Source: an uncultured Lachnospiraceae bacterium (GTDB lineage: Bacteria > Bacillota > Clostridia > Lachnospirales > Lachnospiraceae). Taken from it: a stretch of 20,618 bases of DNA. The notes under the pieces are model-generated. The model made no database searches, was not told where the DNA came from, and saw only the letters and a list, made by a program, of their open reading frames with translations. The stretch is taken from contig URDN01000043.1 of NCBI GenBank assembly GCA_900546495.1, forward strand, positions 1-20,618, written 5' to 3'. Position 1 is the stretch's first letter; each line of letters starts with the position of its first letter. Shown here one piece after another: positions 6,891 through 13,826 of the stretch. The translations under genes and the position numbers were made by a program.

Positions 6891-7771
6891 GACAAATCCC
6901 CCATCATTTTCTGCAATTTCTTCAACTGCCCGGATATATGTTTTGGGTTATACACCAGATTTAAAGAAATCGGCATCGCATCGGCAATCGGTATCAAAAT
7001 CAAATTTTCCAGCGATGCCGCACAGTAATCTCTTGCGATAAACGCCACTCCGCGATTCGCCCGCACCAGCGATACAACCGTTTCCATATTTGGCAAATAT
7101 TCGATCTTGTTATGATAATCTCTATGACTTCCATGCAGAAAAAACGGCAGTAACGCATGCTGTACCGGTGCTTCCTGCTCACTCAAATACAAAAGCGTTT
7201 CATCGGAAATGTCATGGAAAGAAATCTGTATATATTCCGCGTATTTGTGTCCCTTCGGAACTGCCAGTGAAAGCTGTGCTTCGTGCAGTGTCTGCATTTT
7301 CAACGGCTCCGGACAGGTAGTTGTCGTTGCCAGAATGATTCCCGCATCAATTTTTGCATTTAACAGGTTTGAAAAAATCTGACTTGGCAGACTTCCAGTT
7401 AATTTCAGATCAATTTCCGGATACCGGCGCTGAAACTGCGCCAACACGTCTGCCACATGATAATTCAATGCCCCCGGCATGTGACACAAATGCAGATCAT
7501 TTTCCGATACATTTCCTGCTGCCCGCACCCGTTCTAAAAGTTCTGCCTGTTTATTGAACAGTTCATTTGTCTCTGACAGCAATACTTCCCCCGCATACGT
7601 CAGTTTCAGAGAATGTTTTGTCCGGTCAAACAGACTGACACCCAGTTCCGCCTCAAGCTGACTAATCTGTTTGCTCAGTGCCGGTTGACTGATAAAAAGC
7701 TCCTTAGCCGCCTTTGAAATGTTCAAATGTTTTACTACTACCAGAAAATATTCTAATGTTTTTGTGGTCAT
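6887..7771 (-). CDS. LysR-family transcriptional regulator (first copy)
   Basis: A 294-residue protein of normal LysR length. Residues 1-60 form the winged helix-turn-helix (LEYFLVVVKHLNISKAAKELFISQPALSKQISQLEAELG, then LFDRTKHSLKLTYAGE). The rest is the two-lobed ligand-binding domain. GGAG lies 6 bases before the ATG. It is divergent from the phloretin-hydrolase-like gene, the classical arrangement in which a LysR protein controls its neighbour and itself from one intergenic region. The intergenic dyad at 7797-7871 covers its own predicted promoter, which suggests autorepression. It overlaps the PucR-type gene by 4 nt, so two regulators of different families are made from one transcript. 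Confidence 0.9.
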   Translation of the reverse strand: MTTKTLEYFLVVVKHLNISKAAKELFISQPALSKQISQLEAELGVSLFDRTKHSLKLTYAGEVLLSETNELFNKQAELLERVRAAGNVSENDLHLCHMPGALNYHVADVLAQFQRRYPEIDLKLTGSLPSQIFSNLLNAKIDAGIILATTTTCPEPLKMQTLHEAQLSLAVPKGHKYAEYIQISFHDISDETLLYLSEQEAPVQHALLPFFLHGSHRDYHNKIEYLPNMETVVSLVRANRGVAFIARDYCAASLENLILIPIADAMPISLNLVYNPKHISGQLKKLQKMMGDLS

Positions 7772-7796
7772 GTGCTTCTCCTATAAGTTAATTTCA

Positions 7797-7871
7797 GTTC
7801 ACTTGTCCTATACATGCAGATGTCTCCTCATGCAAGCATGATTGTCATCTACATATATAGGACAAGTGAAC
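7797..7871. promoter_or_regulatory. Nested 75-bp dyad between lysR and the hydrolase gene
   Basis: Outer arms 7797-7812 and 7856-7871 are a perfect 16-bp inverted repeat (GTTCACTTGTCCTATA and its complement). Inside are AGATG/CATCT (7818-7822 and 7846-7850) and, near the centre, TCATGC-AA-GCATGA (7828-7841). The left arm contains the lysR -10 box. The right arm covers the expected -35 position of the divergent hydrolase promoter. It is most simply a multi-site operator for the LysR protein; a cruciform or RNA hairpin is the alternative. Confidence 0.75.
7807..7835 (-). promoter_or_regulatory. Predicted promoter of the lysR-pucR operon
   Basis: Minus strand: TTGCAT (7835-7830), 17-base spacer, TATAGG (7812-7807). 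The -35 lies in the central palindrome and the -10 in the left arm of the 75-bp dyad, so a protein bound there would block it. Confidence 0.55.
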
Positions 7872-7886
7872 CGGAAACAGTATAAC
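7858..7886 (+). promoter_or_regulatory. Possible activator-dependent promoter of the hydrolase gene
   Basis: TATAAC (7881-7886) is a fair -10 box, but the -35 position 17 bases upstream (TAGGAC, 7858-7863) is poor and lies inside the right arm of the dyad. That is the usual geometry for a LysR-activated promoter. TACAAT at 7941-7946 is an alternative -10 without a good -35. Confidence 0.35.
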
Positions 7887-7994
7887 ATAAAAGTTATATC
7901 TATATCTAATTAAATAGTGTTTTTTTATCGCATTTTCAGTTACAATAAAATCATCACAAAACGAAACATTTTATATAAGTAGGAGGATTTTAAC

Positions 7995-8801
7995 ATGAGC
8001 AAACCAGGCATTAAAGTGGGAGTTTCCGAAGAAGAGAAAAAACTTTCTTACTACAAATATTATGAGCAGGATTTAGCTCCGGTACCAGCTGAGAAAATCG
8101 CTGTTTTACAGGGTGGACCGATCACCCCGGAAAAATGTATCCCATTTGAGGAGAGAAATAAATTCTTAAAAGGGGAAGCTGATGAATATGCAAAAATCGG
8201 TTACGGCGTTGCTGCCAACGGAACCGGTCTTGTATGTAATACCACTTACATGCCGGGCGTTACAGGTGAAATGCTTGACTGGTGGTTCCCATGGCATTCT
8301 GTAGGATCTGATCTGCGTTACAAAATCTGGGACCCGGAAGATCACTATTTTGCAAGAGCATATCCGGCATCTTATGTCGTAGACCCGAACGTACCGATGA
8401 ACCAGAAAACATGGGGCGTTGATCACTACATCATGGAAGATGTCGGACCTGGACCGGAGTTCTTACAGCTTTGCTTTAAAAGACCGGCAGACCTTGGTTA
8501 TGATGAGAGCATCCTTGGTACAGAAAACTGTGAATCCATGGTCTGTGCGGTAGGAAAGAGCAGCTGTGCCGCTGTCATGACTCACAAATGGCATCCATAC
8601 AAAGACGGTGTATTATTTGAATCCCGTTTCTGGATCGGATATCGTATGGATGAAGACGGAAATGTTGTAAAAGCAATTCCGGAAGGCGTATCCATCCCAC
8701 CATTTGTACCACAGGGATTATTCGCTCACAACATCAAAGAGTTTACAAACCTGGCAGCTATTCTGCCTACATTATATGAAGAAGAGAAAGATACTTTCTA
8801 A
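7995..8801 (+). CDS. Phloretin hydrolase / DAPG hydrolase (PhlG) family protein
   Basis: A 268-residue cytoplasmic protein (about 30 kDa) that I recognise as the DAPG-hydrolase/phloretin-hydrolase family. Family features are MLDWWFPWHSVGSDLRYKIWDPEDH (93-117), WGVDHYIMEDVGPG (140-153) and a closing HNIKEF (245-250). Candidate zinc ligands are His101, His117, His144, Glu148, His245 and Glu249. Family members cut the carbon-carbon bond between an acyl group and a phloroglucinol ring without cofactor reduction: phloretin gives phloroglucinol and 3-(4-hydroxyphenyl)propionate in Eubacterium ramulus, and diacetylphloroglucinol loses acetate in Pseudomonas. The start is secure, with AGGAGG 8 bases before the ATG. 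It is a single-gene transcript, divergent from a LysR regulator and closed by a terminator. The exact substrate is inferred. Confidence 0.85.
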   Translation: MSKPGIKVGVSEEEKKLSYYKYYEQDLAPVPAEKIAVLQGGPITPEKCIPFEERNKFLKGEADEYAKIGYGVAANGTGLVCNTTYMPGVTGEMLDWWFPWHSVGSDLRYKIWDPEDHYFARAYPASYVVDPNVPMNQKTWGVDHYIMEDVGPGPEFLQLCFKRPADLGYDESILGTENCESMVCAVGKSSCAAVMTHKWHPYKDGVLFESRFWIGYRMDEDGNVVKAIPEGVSIPPFVPQGLFAHNIKEFTNLAAILPTLYEEEKDTF

Positions 8802-8840
8802 ATACATATCATATAAATACTTTTAACTTCTAACTAATAC

Positions 8841-8888
8841 AAAAATGCACGTGGACTGATTACAATAAATCAATTCACGTGTATTTTT
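8841..8888. terminator. Terminator after the hydrolase gene
   Basis: Arms 8841-8853 and 8876-8888 pair over 13 bp (one G-U). An inner TGATT/AATCA stem lies within. T residues follow on both strands, so it can serve the hydrolase and the convergent anti-sigma transcript. Confidence 0.85.
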
Positions 8889-8996
8889 ATTCTCAATTTT
8901 TTACTTTTAATTAACTCAATTTAAACACATATAATATCTCATATACCATTACGGTCAGCACATGATAACACATTGATGTAAAATATCTATATCAAG

Positions 8997-10025
8997 TTAC
9001 TTTATCAATTCCACTAATTTCTGCAATCCTTCCGGTGTCTGCGCCATCGCCTTCACCGACTGTCCCGCCATCGCATCCACATCCGCTTCCGTCACAGTCA
9101 ATGTCGTATTTCCATCCGCATTTTCTGCACCATCCACGCTATATTCAAAGCTGACATAACCCAGATTATCTGTCACCGCAATCAACAGACAGCCAAGCTG
9201 TTTCATCTCCTGATGTAGCCGTTCCACATTGTCAGACGAAGAAATCTGTACATTCAAAAACGTCCATCCGTAAGGTTCCTCTGACGTCTGTAATTGTGTA
9301 CCATAAGAAATTAACGCACCATCATTGATTCCAAGAACCGCTCTGGCAGCCTGCACAGACCGTCCATCCGCCGAAGTATCTCCCACATATGGATTTCTAC
9401 TCTGATACAGATCTGAAACAGTTCCGTCAATCGACACTCCACCATCCCACAAAATCCGATTTTCCAAAACAACCTGTTTTACGTCTTCAGAGCTCTGATA
9501 ATCCGCCTGAAATTCATTAGTATGAAATGATGACTTTCTGGTTTCCCGCAAAGATACCGTCACAATGCCATCCTTCTCCTGAAATGCCACATCTGATACA
9601 CCTTTTGTTGTATCAAGCAATAATCCCTGCACAGATACCTTATGATCTTCAACTGCCACATTTGCCTGCACGAACTCTGCCTGTTCTACCTCCTGTCCAA
9701 CGACATATACTTTGCTCCAAAGTCCCACACCAACCGCGATCACAACGATTAGCACTGCTGCCAAAATCCGCATCCGGTTTTTCTTTCGAATCTTTTTCAG
9801 ATAATCAATTTCTGATGATTTTTGGGAATCAGCCTTTTGTCCGTCATTTATCTCAGATACATCTTCGCCATTCATCGGTTCTCTCATTTCACTATATAAT
9901 TTTCGGCAGCTTTCGCATGTTTTCATATGCTGTTCCACCGCCTGATTACTCACATCGCTTGTCAGTCCATCCACATAAGACGGAAGCAGATCCTGCACAA
10001 CTTCACACGTCAGATCATTTTTCAT
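8997..10025 (-). CDS. Zinc-finger anti-sigma factor, single-pass membrane protein
   Basis: A 342-residue protein. Residues 1-45 form a ZAS-type anti-sigma domain with Cys7 and the H-x3-C-x2-C motif (His33, Cys37, Cys40) of zinc-finger anti-sigma factors. A linker is followed by one transmembrane helix (about 86-104, ILAAVLIVVIAVGVGLW). About 235 residues then lie outside the cell, with no family that I recognise; this part probably senses the envelope signal. The gene overlaps the end of the sigma-factor gene by 11 bases and has AAGGAG in front of its ATG, so the pair is made together. The role is to hold the sigma factor inactive at the membrane until a signal releases it. Confidence 0.85.
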   Translation of the reverse strand: MKNDLTCEVVQDLLPSYVDGLTSDVSNQAVEQHMKTCESCRKLYSEMREPMNGEDVSEINDGQKADSQKSSEIDYLKKIRKKNRMRILAAVLIVVIAVGVGLWSKVYVVGQEVEQAEFVQANVAVEDHKVSVQGLLLDTTKGVSDVAFQEKDGIVTVSLRETRKSSFHTNEFQADYQSSEDVKQVVLENRILWDGGVSIDGTVSDLYQSRNPYVGDTSADGRSVQAARAVLGINDGALISYGTQLQTSEEPYGWTFLNVQISSSDNVERLHQEMKQLGCLLIAVTDNLGYVSFEYSVDGAENADGNTTLTVTEADVDAMAGQSVKAMAQTPEGLQKLVELIK

Positions 10026-10524
10026 CCTTTTCCAACTCCTTCCTCAGATTCGTGCGCGCCCGGAAAAAAATCACCCGCGCCCAGTTCTCTGTTTTTCCCA
10101 TAACCTCACCGATCTCCCGGAAAGACAAATTTCCAAACATCCTCAGATACAACACTTCCCTGCCCGGTTCCGGAAACGCATGCAGTTTTTTCAATAACTC
10201 CATCTGCCCGACCTGCTGCAGCACTTCCTGCTCTGCCGACACTGTATTTCTTATCATGCCCGCTCCATCAGACATCAGATCCACATCTGGATCAACCTGC
10301 AGCCGCGCATGTTTTTTCATATAAGCAAAATACTGATTTTTCGCAATTGCACACAGCCACGTTGTGATCTTGCAGCTTTCGTCAAAACGATCTATACTTC
10401 GTACCGCCTGATAAAACGTTTCCTGCGTCAGTTCTTCCGCCAGATCCGCATCATGTGTCAATGACATCAGATATTTAAACACCGTCTGCGCATGTTGACG
10501 GTAAACAGCATCCATATCCTGCAC
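10015..10524 (-). CDS. ECF (sigma-70 family) RNA polymerase sigma factor
   Basis: About 169 residues. Region 2 is clear (DADLAEELTQETFYQAVRSIDRF, then TWLCAIAKNQ), and region 4 is clear (PEPGREVLYLRMFGNLSFREIGEVMGKTENWARVIFFRARTNLRKEL). There is no region 3, as usual for ECF factors. The start is uncertain. GTG at 10524 has GGAGG 10 bases upstream and is preferred; ATG at 10515 is the alternative; another GTG further up at 10572 lies before the ribosome site. The next gene is its anti-sigma factor, overlapping by 11 bases. ECF factors normally drive their own operon, but I could not find a clear ECF-type promoter upstream, and no other target is visible in the window. Confidence 0.88.
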   Translation of the reverse strand: MQDMDAVYRQHAQTVFKYLMSLTHDADLAEELTQETFYQAVRSIDRFDESCKITTWLCAIAKNQYFAYMKKHARLQVDPDVDLMSDGAGMIRNTVSAEQEVLQQVGQMELLKKLHAFPEPGREVLYLRMFGNLSFREIGEVMGKTENWARVIFFRARTNLRKELEKDEK

Positions 10525-10824
10525 CTGCGTTTCCCCTCCTTTCCACTCAAAGTTATTTTTTCTTAAATGCACTCCATATCCTATTCCAACTGCATCTAAA
10601 AACTCACTGAAACAACCTGTATTTTTGTTGTTCTATCTATTAATAGCTGTTTTTCCACTTTCGTTACAGCACATTTCCTTTTCTCTAACTCTTTTTACAT
10701 ATATTTTTGGAATTTATCAAATCTCCGTTCAACTTTTTTCAACCACCAACTCTATTTTTCCAACAACTTCTCAATTTCCTGCAAAAAACACGCAAACGCC
10801 GGATTTTTGTTTTCCTTGCGGAGC

Positions 10825-10916
10825 GTTTATCTCAGTCAGAGATTGTACTCCCACTGAGAAAGACTTGTTATTACTCACCACTTGCAGAAGTGGGAGTCTT
10901 CTCGACTGAGATAAAC
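10825..10916. repeat. 92-bp structured element with 13-bp terminal inverted repeats
   Basis: GTTTATCTCAGTC at 10825-10837 is perfectly complementary to 10904-10916. Inside, AAGTGGGAGT (10888-10897) can pair either with ACTCCCACT (10847-10855) or with the adjacent ACTCACCACTT (10873-10883, GCAG loop). GAGAAAGACT (10856-10865) also pairs with AGTCTTCTC (10895-10903) with one bulge. This could be a small mobile element (IS200/IS605-type end or MITE) or a folded non-coding RNA. No transposase is nearby. Confidence 0.55.
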
Positions 10917-10923
10917 CATAAAA

Positions 10924-10975
10924 TGCCGCATGGCTTTCTGTAAGATGAAAACCATGCGGCACTTATTTTTCTTTT
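10924..10975. terminator. Terminator hairpin with U-rich tail on the plus strand
   Basis: TGCCGCATGG (10924-10933) pairs perfectly with CCATGCGGCA (10952-10961), with a further TTTC/GAAA in the loop. The strongest U tract (TTATTTTTCTTTTT) is on the plus strand, where no gene precedes it. On the minus strand it is followed by ATTTTA and probably ends the GntP transcript. Confidence 0.75.
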
Positions 10976-11052
10976 TCCTATTGAAAGGGTGTTTTTTTAC
11001 ACAATATCGAAAAATTTCAATTTTATGTAATTAAATACTTCTCATGTTCTGA

Positions 11053-12399
11053 TTATGCAAGACCAGGGAAAATTGTCAGGATCAGTGCAACAACCAGAGC
11101 TGTAATTGTTGTATTTAATACAGTTGTGATAAATACATATTTGTAAGAATCTTTGATCTCAACTTCTGCAATACCTGTAGCGATGATATATCCAGGGTTT
11201 GTCGGTAATGTATCAAGTGTCTGAGATGCAAATACGGATACACGGTGCAAAGCACTCATGTTGATACCCATGCTTGCGAATGTCTCTGACATGTACGGTA
11301 ATGTAGCGGACAGACCAGCAGGACCTGATCCGGATGCACCGGTCAGTAATGCGATTGCAAGTACTACCTTAAATAATGCAGGACCACCCATGTTTAATAA
11401 TCCGTTTGTCAGTACCGGGAATGCCGGGGATGCTGCTACGACACCACCGATAGCTCCAAGTAAACCAACCTGAAGAACCAGCATAGTTGTCTGCTCTCCA
11501 ACCGGTTTGATCAGTTCTTTCAGTCCTGAGAATTTTCCGTAATATGGGAAGAAGAAAATCAGAGAAAGAATAATGTTGAGCATCATACTTACTAAAATGT
11601 TCCATCCAAGTCCGTTAAAGCAGATCAGTGTTACTGCGATTGGGATAATGGAAAGTAACCAGTGCGGTGTTTTCTGTCCTTCCGGACGTTTCGGTGCGTT
11701 TGGTGCAGCATCGTATACGTGTCCTTTTGCGATCTCTTTTTTAGAAATAACGTTCATCATAACGATGTTCAGGATCAGGACAACTGCGCCACCGATAAAT
11801 CCCGGAACTGCTGCTGCCATCGGAGATGTACCAAGCATCTGTACAGCAATAACGTTCTGGTCGGATGTAGTACCCGGCATGGAACATGCTGCAGTTGCAA
11901 GTGCTCCTAAAACAACACCAGGACCCATAGCTCTTGGCATTTTTGCTTTTTCAAACAAGTCCATAGCAATCGGGAATAAAATGAACATCAGTACAACCGG
12001 GTTCATTCCACTGTAAGCAAGTACAGTACCGATTACATAAATTGTAAGGATAGCAAGAATCGGTTTCATAACAACCTGCTGACCTGCGGCAGCCTGTTTT
12101 CTTGCTTTGATTGTGAATAAATCATATAATGCGTTTGCGATGGATAATGCAGCACCACTTGCGTTATATAATGCAGCGATAACACATCCCATCAATACCG
12201 GACCAAGCATTGCTGTAACATAGTTACATACGCTTGGTAACATCGTGTCTGTAAATGTTGTCAACAGGTTCATTCCGTTGAACAACGCAATCAGCAGTGC
12301 ACATAACGGTGCAAGAATAATTGTGCTGATTCCTTTGTATGCGCCGTAGATCAAAACTGCGACACCAACAACAATGCCTATAATACCTAATGCAGCCAT
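11053..12399 (-). CDS. GntP-family permease (gluconate/organic acid:H+ symporter type)
   Basis: A 448-residue membrane protein with about 12-13 hydrophobic segments. The length and the motifs NPVVLMFILFPIAM, ACSMPGTTSDQNV and TGASGSGPAGLSATLP fit the GntP family and its close relatives, which import gluconate, other sugar acids, hydroxybutyrate or similar organic acids with protons. The substrate cannot be read from sequence. The ATG at 12399 has AGGAGGAG upstream, and a good sigma-A promoter lies at 12444-12472. It is a one-gene transcript ending near the hairpin at 10924. The codon usage is smooth and typical of a well-expressed gene. It lies between the ECF pair and the kinase operon without an enzyme partner, so no pathway can be assigned. 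Confidence 0.82.
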   Translation of the reverse strand: MAALGIIGIVVGVAVLIYGAYKGISTIILAPLCALLIALFNGMNLLTTFTDTMLPSVCNYVTAMLGPVLMGCVIAALYNASGAALSIANALYDLFTIKARKQAAAGQQVVMKPILAILTIYVIGTVLAYSGMNPVVLMFILFPIAMDLFEKAKMPRAMGPGVVLGALATAACSMPGTTSDQNVIAVQMLGTSPMAAAVPGFIGGAVVLILNIVMMNVISKKEIAKGHVYDAAPNAPKRPEGQKTPHWLLSIIPIAVTLICFNGLGWNILVSMMLNIILSLIFFFPYYGKFSGLKELIKPVGEQTTMLVLQVGLLGAIGGVVAASPAFPVLTNGLLNMGGPALFKVVLAIALLTGASGSGPAGLSATLPYMSETFASMGINMSALHRVSVFASQTLDTLPTNPGYIIATGIAEVEIKDSYKYVFITTVLNTTITALVVALILTIFPGLA

Positions 12400-12443
12400 T
12401 TCTCATTCTCCTCCTTTGTCTGAGTATTTTTATGACTGTACTC

Positions 12444-12472
12444 ATTATAAATTATAAACATTCTGTAATCAA
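12444..12472 (-). promoter_or_regulatory. Sigma-A-type promoter of the GntP permease gene
   Basis: Minus strand: TTGATT (12472-12467), 17-base spacer, TATAAT (12449-12444), 45 bases before the ATG. Confidence 0.75.
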
Positions 12473-12494
12473 ATACTAAAAATTTTATTAAATC

Positions 12495-12510
12495 ATATCA
12501 ATTTTGATAT
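12495..12510. promoter_or_regulatory. Palindrome upstream of the GntP promoter
   Basis: ATATCAA-TT-TTGATAT, 7-bp arms, centred about 32 bases upstream of the -35 box. Its position would suit an activator site; no cognate regulator is known. Confidence 0.4.
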
Positions 12511-12514
12511 ACAT

Positions 12515-12611
12515 TACAGTTCACTCATCACATGCGGGGCACCTTCTTGAACAAGTTCAAGAAGTATCGCTTGCAAGCGAGCTCTTTTGCGAATGGCGCG
12601 GGGGAACTGTA
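12515..12611. repeat. 97-bp palindromic element after the binding-protein gene
   Basis: Outer TACAGTTC (12515-12522) is complementary to GAACTGTA (12604-12611). Inside are CTTCTTGAAC-AA-GTTCAAGAAG (12543-12564) and a perfect 14-bp palindrome TCGCTTGCAAGCGA (12567-12580), then a GC-rich stretch unlike the AT-rich flanks. It starts 4 bases after the binding-protein stop. There is no U tract, so it is not a normal terminator. A dispersed repeat or MITE-like element is more likely. Confidence 0.5.
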
Positions 12612-12614
12612 TTT

Positions 12615-13826
12615 CTACCTGCTGCTCCGATTCACCGGTGTTTTCCCGTCAAACACGAAAAACTGATAATCCGTCACCTTCTGTCCCTCCTGCCACCGAT
12701 AAGCACTCTGAATCCCCTTCAACTGTTTGGAATTGTAGAACCAGTCAATCACTTCCTGATCGCCGATAAACTCCTTATAATTCTCACTGGTAATGCCAAA
12801 CTCCTCATAACACTGACAGATTGCCATCACGGAATCATAGTAATCTGCCACCGGATTCGACACCTGCTCCGTTCCATGACGGGCAATCCGATAATCCTGC
12901 AGTAACTTCTGCCAGTCTTTTCCCTGATAAACAGGATCAAACTTATTCCAGATAGAAATACCATCCAGCATATCTCCTGCCACATCAAACAATTCACTGC
13001 CATACGCGGAAAAAGAGGTAGAAATCTGCCGGCCTTCCTCCACGCCATGACTTCTGAGTTTCAACAAAATATTTCCTGTTTCTTTGCCACGCACCAGAAA
13101 AATATATCCGTCCGCCCCCTGATTCAATGCCTGGATTGCATAAGCAGCGTAATCTTCATCATTCGCTCCCTGTTTGATGTCCACGATTTTTAAAAGATGC
13201 AATCCCATATCCGCTAAACGATCCTGCAAAAGTTCCGTCGTATTCTCCTGAGACTCATCTTCCGACATCGTAAAAAGCACCACATTTTTGATATCCGGAT
13301 TTGCCTGCGACCATACCCGCACTTCCTCCAGATCACCTTCCTCAGAATCACTCATATAAGAAATTCCGTACGGTGCCATGGTATTTCTGGACTCAGAAAA
13401 AGAATACGCCGCAATGTTGATGGTCTGATTGTGCTCCACATTTTTTGCAATATATGCAGTTTCCGGTGCATCCATCGGTCCAAGAACCAGAAAAGATGCC
13501 CGGCTTGCGCCTTGAAAGAGACTCAACGCCTTACTTTTTTCCGAATTGGTATTTTCCGAAATAATCTGTATCTTGCAGCCGTTTACACCGCCATTCTCAT
13601 TCACTTTCTCTGCCGCATATTCTGCTGCCCACAGCGCGGAATTTCCAAGAGAACGGTACTCCCCGCTCTCCTGAGATAATACCACCACTGGCAGATACCC
13701 ACTTTCCAGAGACTGGTTAATTTTTTCTTCAAAGGCACTTGCCTGCAGATCGCGCTGCAGGGCGGTACGTGACAGTACCACCAGCAAAATAATCACGACA
13801 ATTGCTTGCCACACTCTATTTTTCAT
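12615..13826 (-). CDS. Membrane-anchored periplasmic-binding-type protein (Leu/Ile/Val-BP fold)
   Basis: A 403-residue protein. An N-terminal hydrophobic helix (about 6-20, AIVVIILLVVLS) without a lipobox cysteine looks like an uncleaved anchor. The rest is a type I periplasmic-binding fold of the branched-chain amino acid receptor kind: LPVVVLSQESGEYRSLGNSALWAAEYAAEKVNENGGVNG, NTNSEKSKALSLFQGA, and GADGYIFLVRGKETGNILLKLR. The ATG at 13826 has GGAGG 7 bases upstream and overlaps the kinase stop by 11 bases; the longer frame upstream has no better start. No ABC permease or ATPase gene is nearby. The coupling to a kinase suggests it is an accessory ligand sensor for that kinase rather than a transport component. 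The ligand is unknown. Confidence 0.78.
   Translation of the reverse strand: MKNRVWQAIVVIILLVVLSRTALQRDLQASAFEEKINQSLESGYLPVVVLSQESGEYRSLGNSALWAAEYAAEKVNENGGVNGCKIQIISENTNSEKSKALSLFQGASRASFLVLGPMDAPETAYIAKNVEHNQTINIAAYSFSESRNTMAPYGISYMSDSEEGDLEEVRVWSQANPDIKNVVLFTMSEDESQENTTELLQDRLADMGLHLLKIVDIKQGANDEDYAAYAIQALNQGADGYIFLVRGKETGNILLKLRSHGVEEGRQISTSFSAYGSELFDVAGDMLDGISIWNKFDPVYQGKDWQKLLQDYRIARHGTEQVSNPVADYYDSVMAICQCYEEFGITSENYKEFIGDQEVIDWFYNSKQLKGIQSAYRWQEGQKVTDYQFFVFDGKTPVNRSSR

Larger units (their letters stand above)
10525..11052. other. 528-base gene-free stretch between sigma factor and GntP permease
   Basis: The left part (10525-10824) is AT-rich upstream sequence of the sigma gene, in which I see no convincing promoter or gene. 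10825-10916 is a structured inverted-repeat element and 10924-10975 a terminator hairpin with a U-rich tail (both listed separately). 10976-11052 is AT-rich 3' sequence of the permease gene. Short open frames on both strands here have no ribosome sites or recognisable domains. Confidence 0.6.

Noticed and set aside
9527..10324. A 265-codon plus-strand open frame across the sigma/anti-sigma junction
   Set aside because: It is Ser/Pro/His-rich antisense sequence opposite two well-supported genes, without a ribosome site.
10608..10640. ECF/sigma-W-like -35 motif TGAAAC on the plus strand near the sigma gene
   Set aside because: No CGT-type -10 follows at the right distance, and it points away from the sigma gene.
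12543..12564. The 10-bp-arm hairpin as the terminator of the kinase operon
   Set aside because: It has no U tract on the minus strand and lies inside a larger inverted-repeat element, so I list it as part of that element instead.
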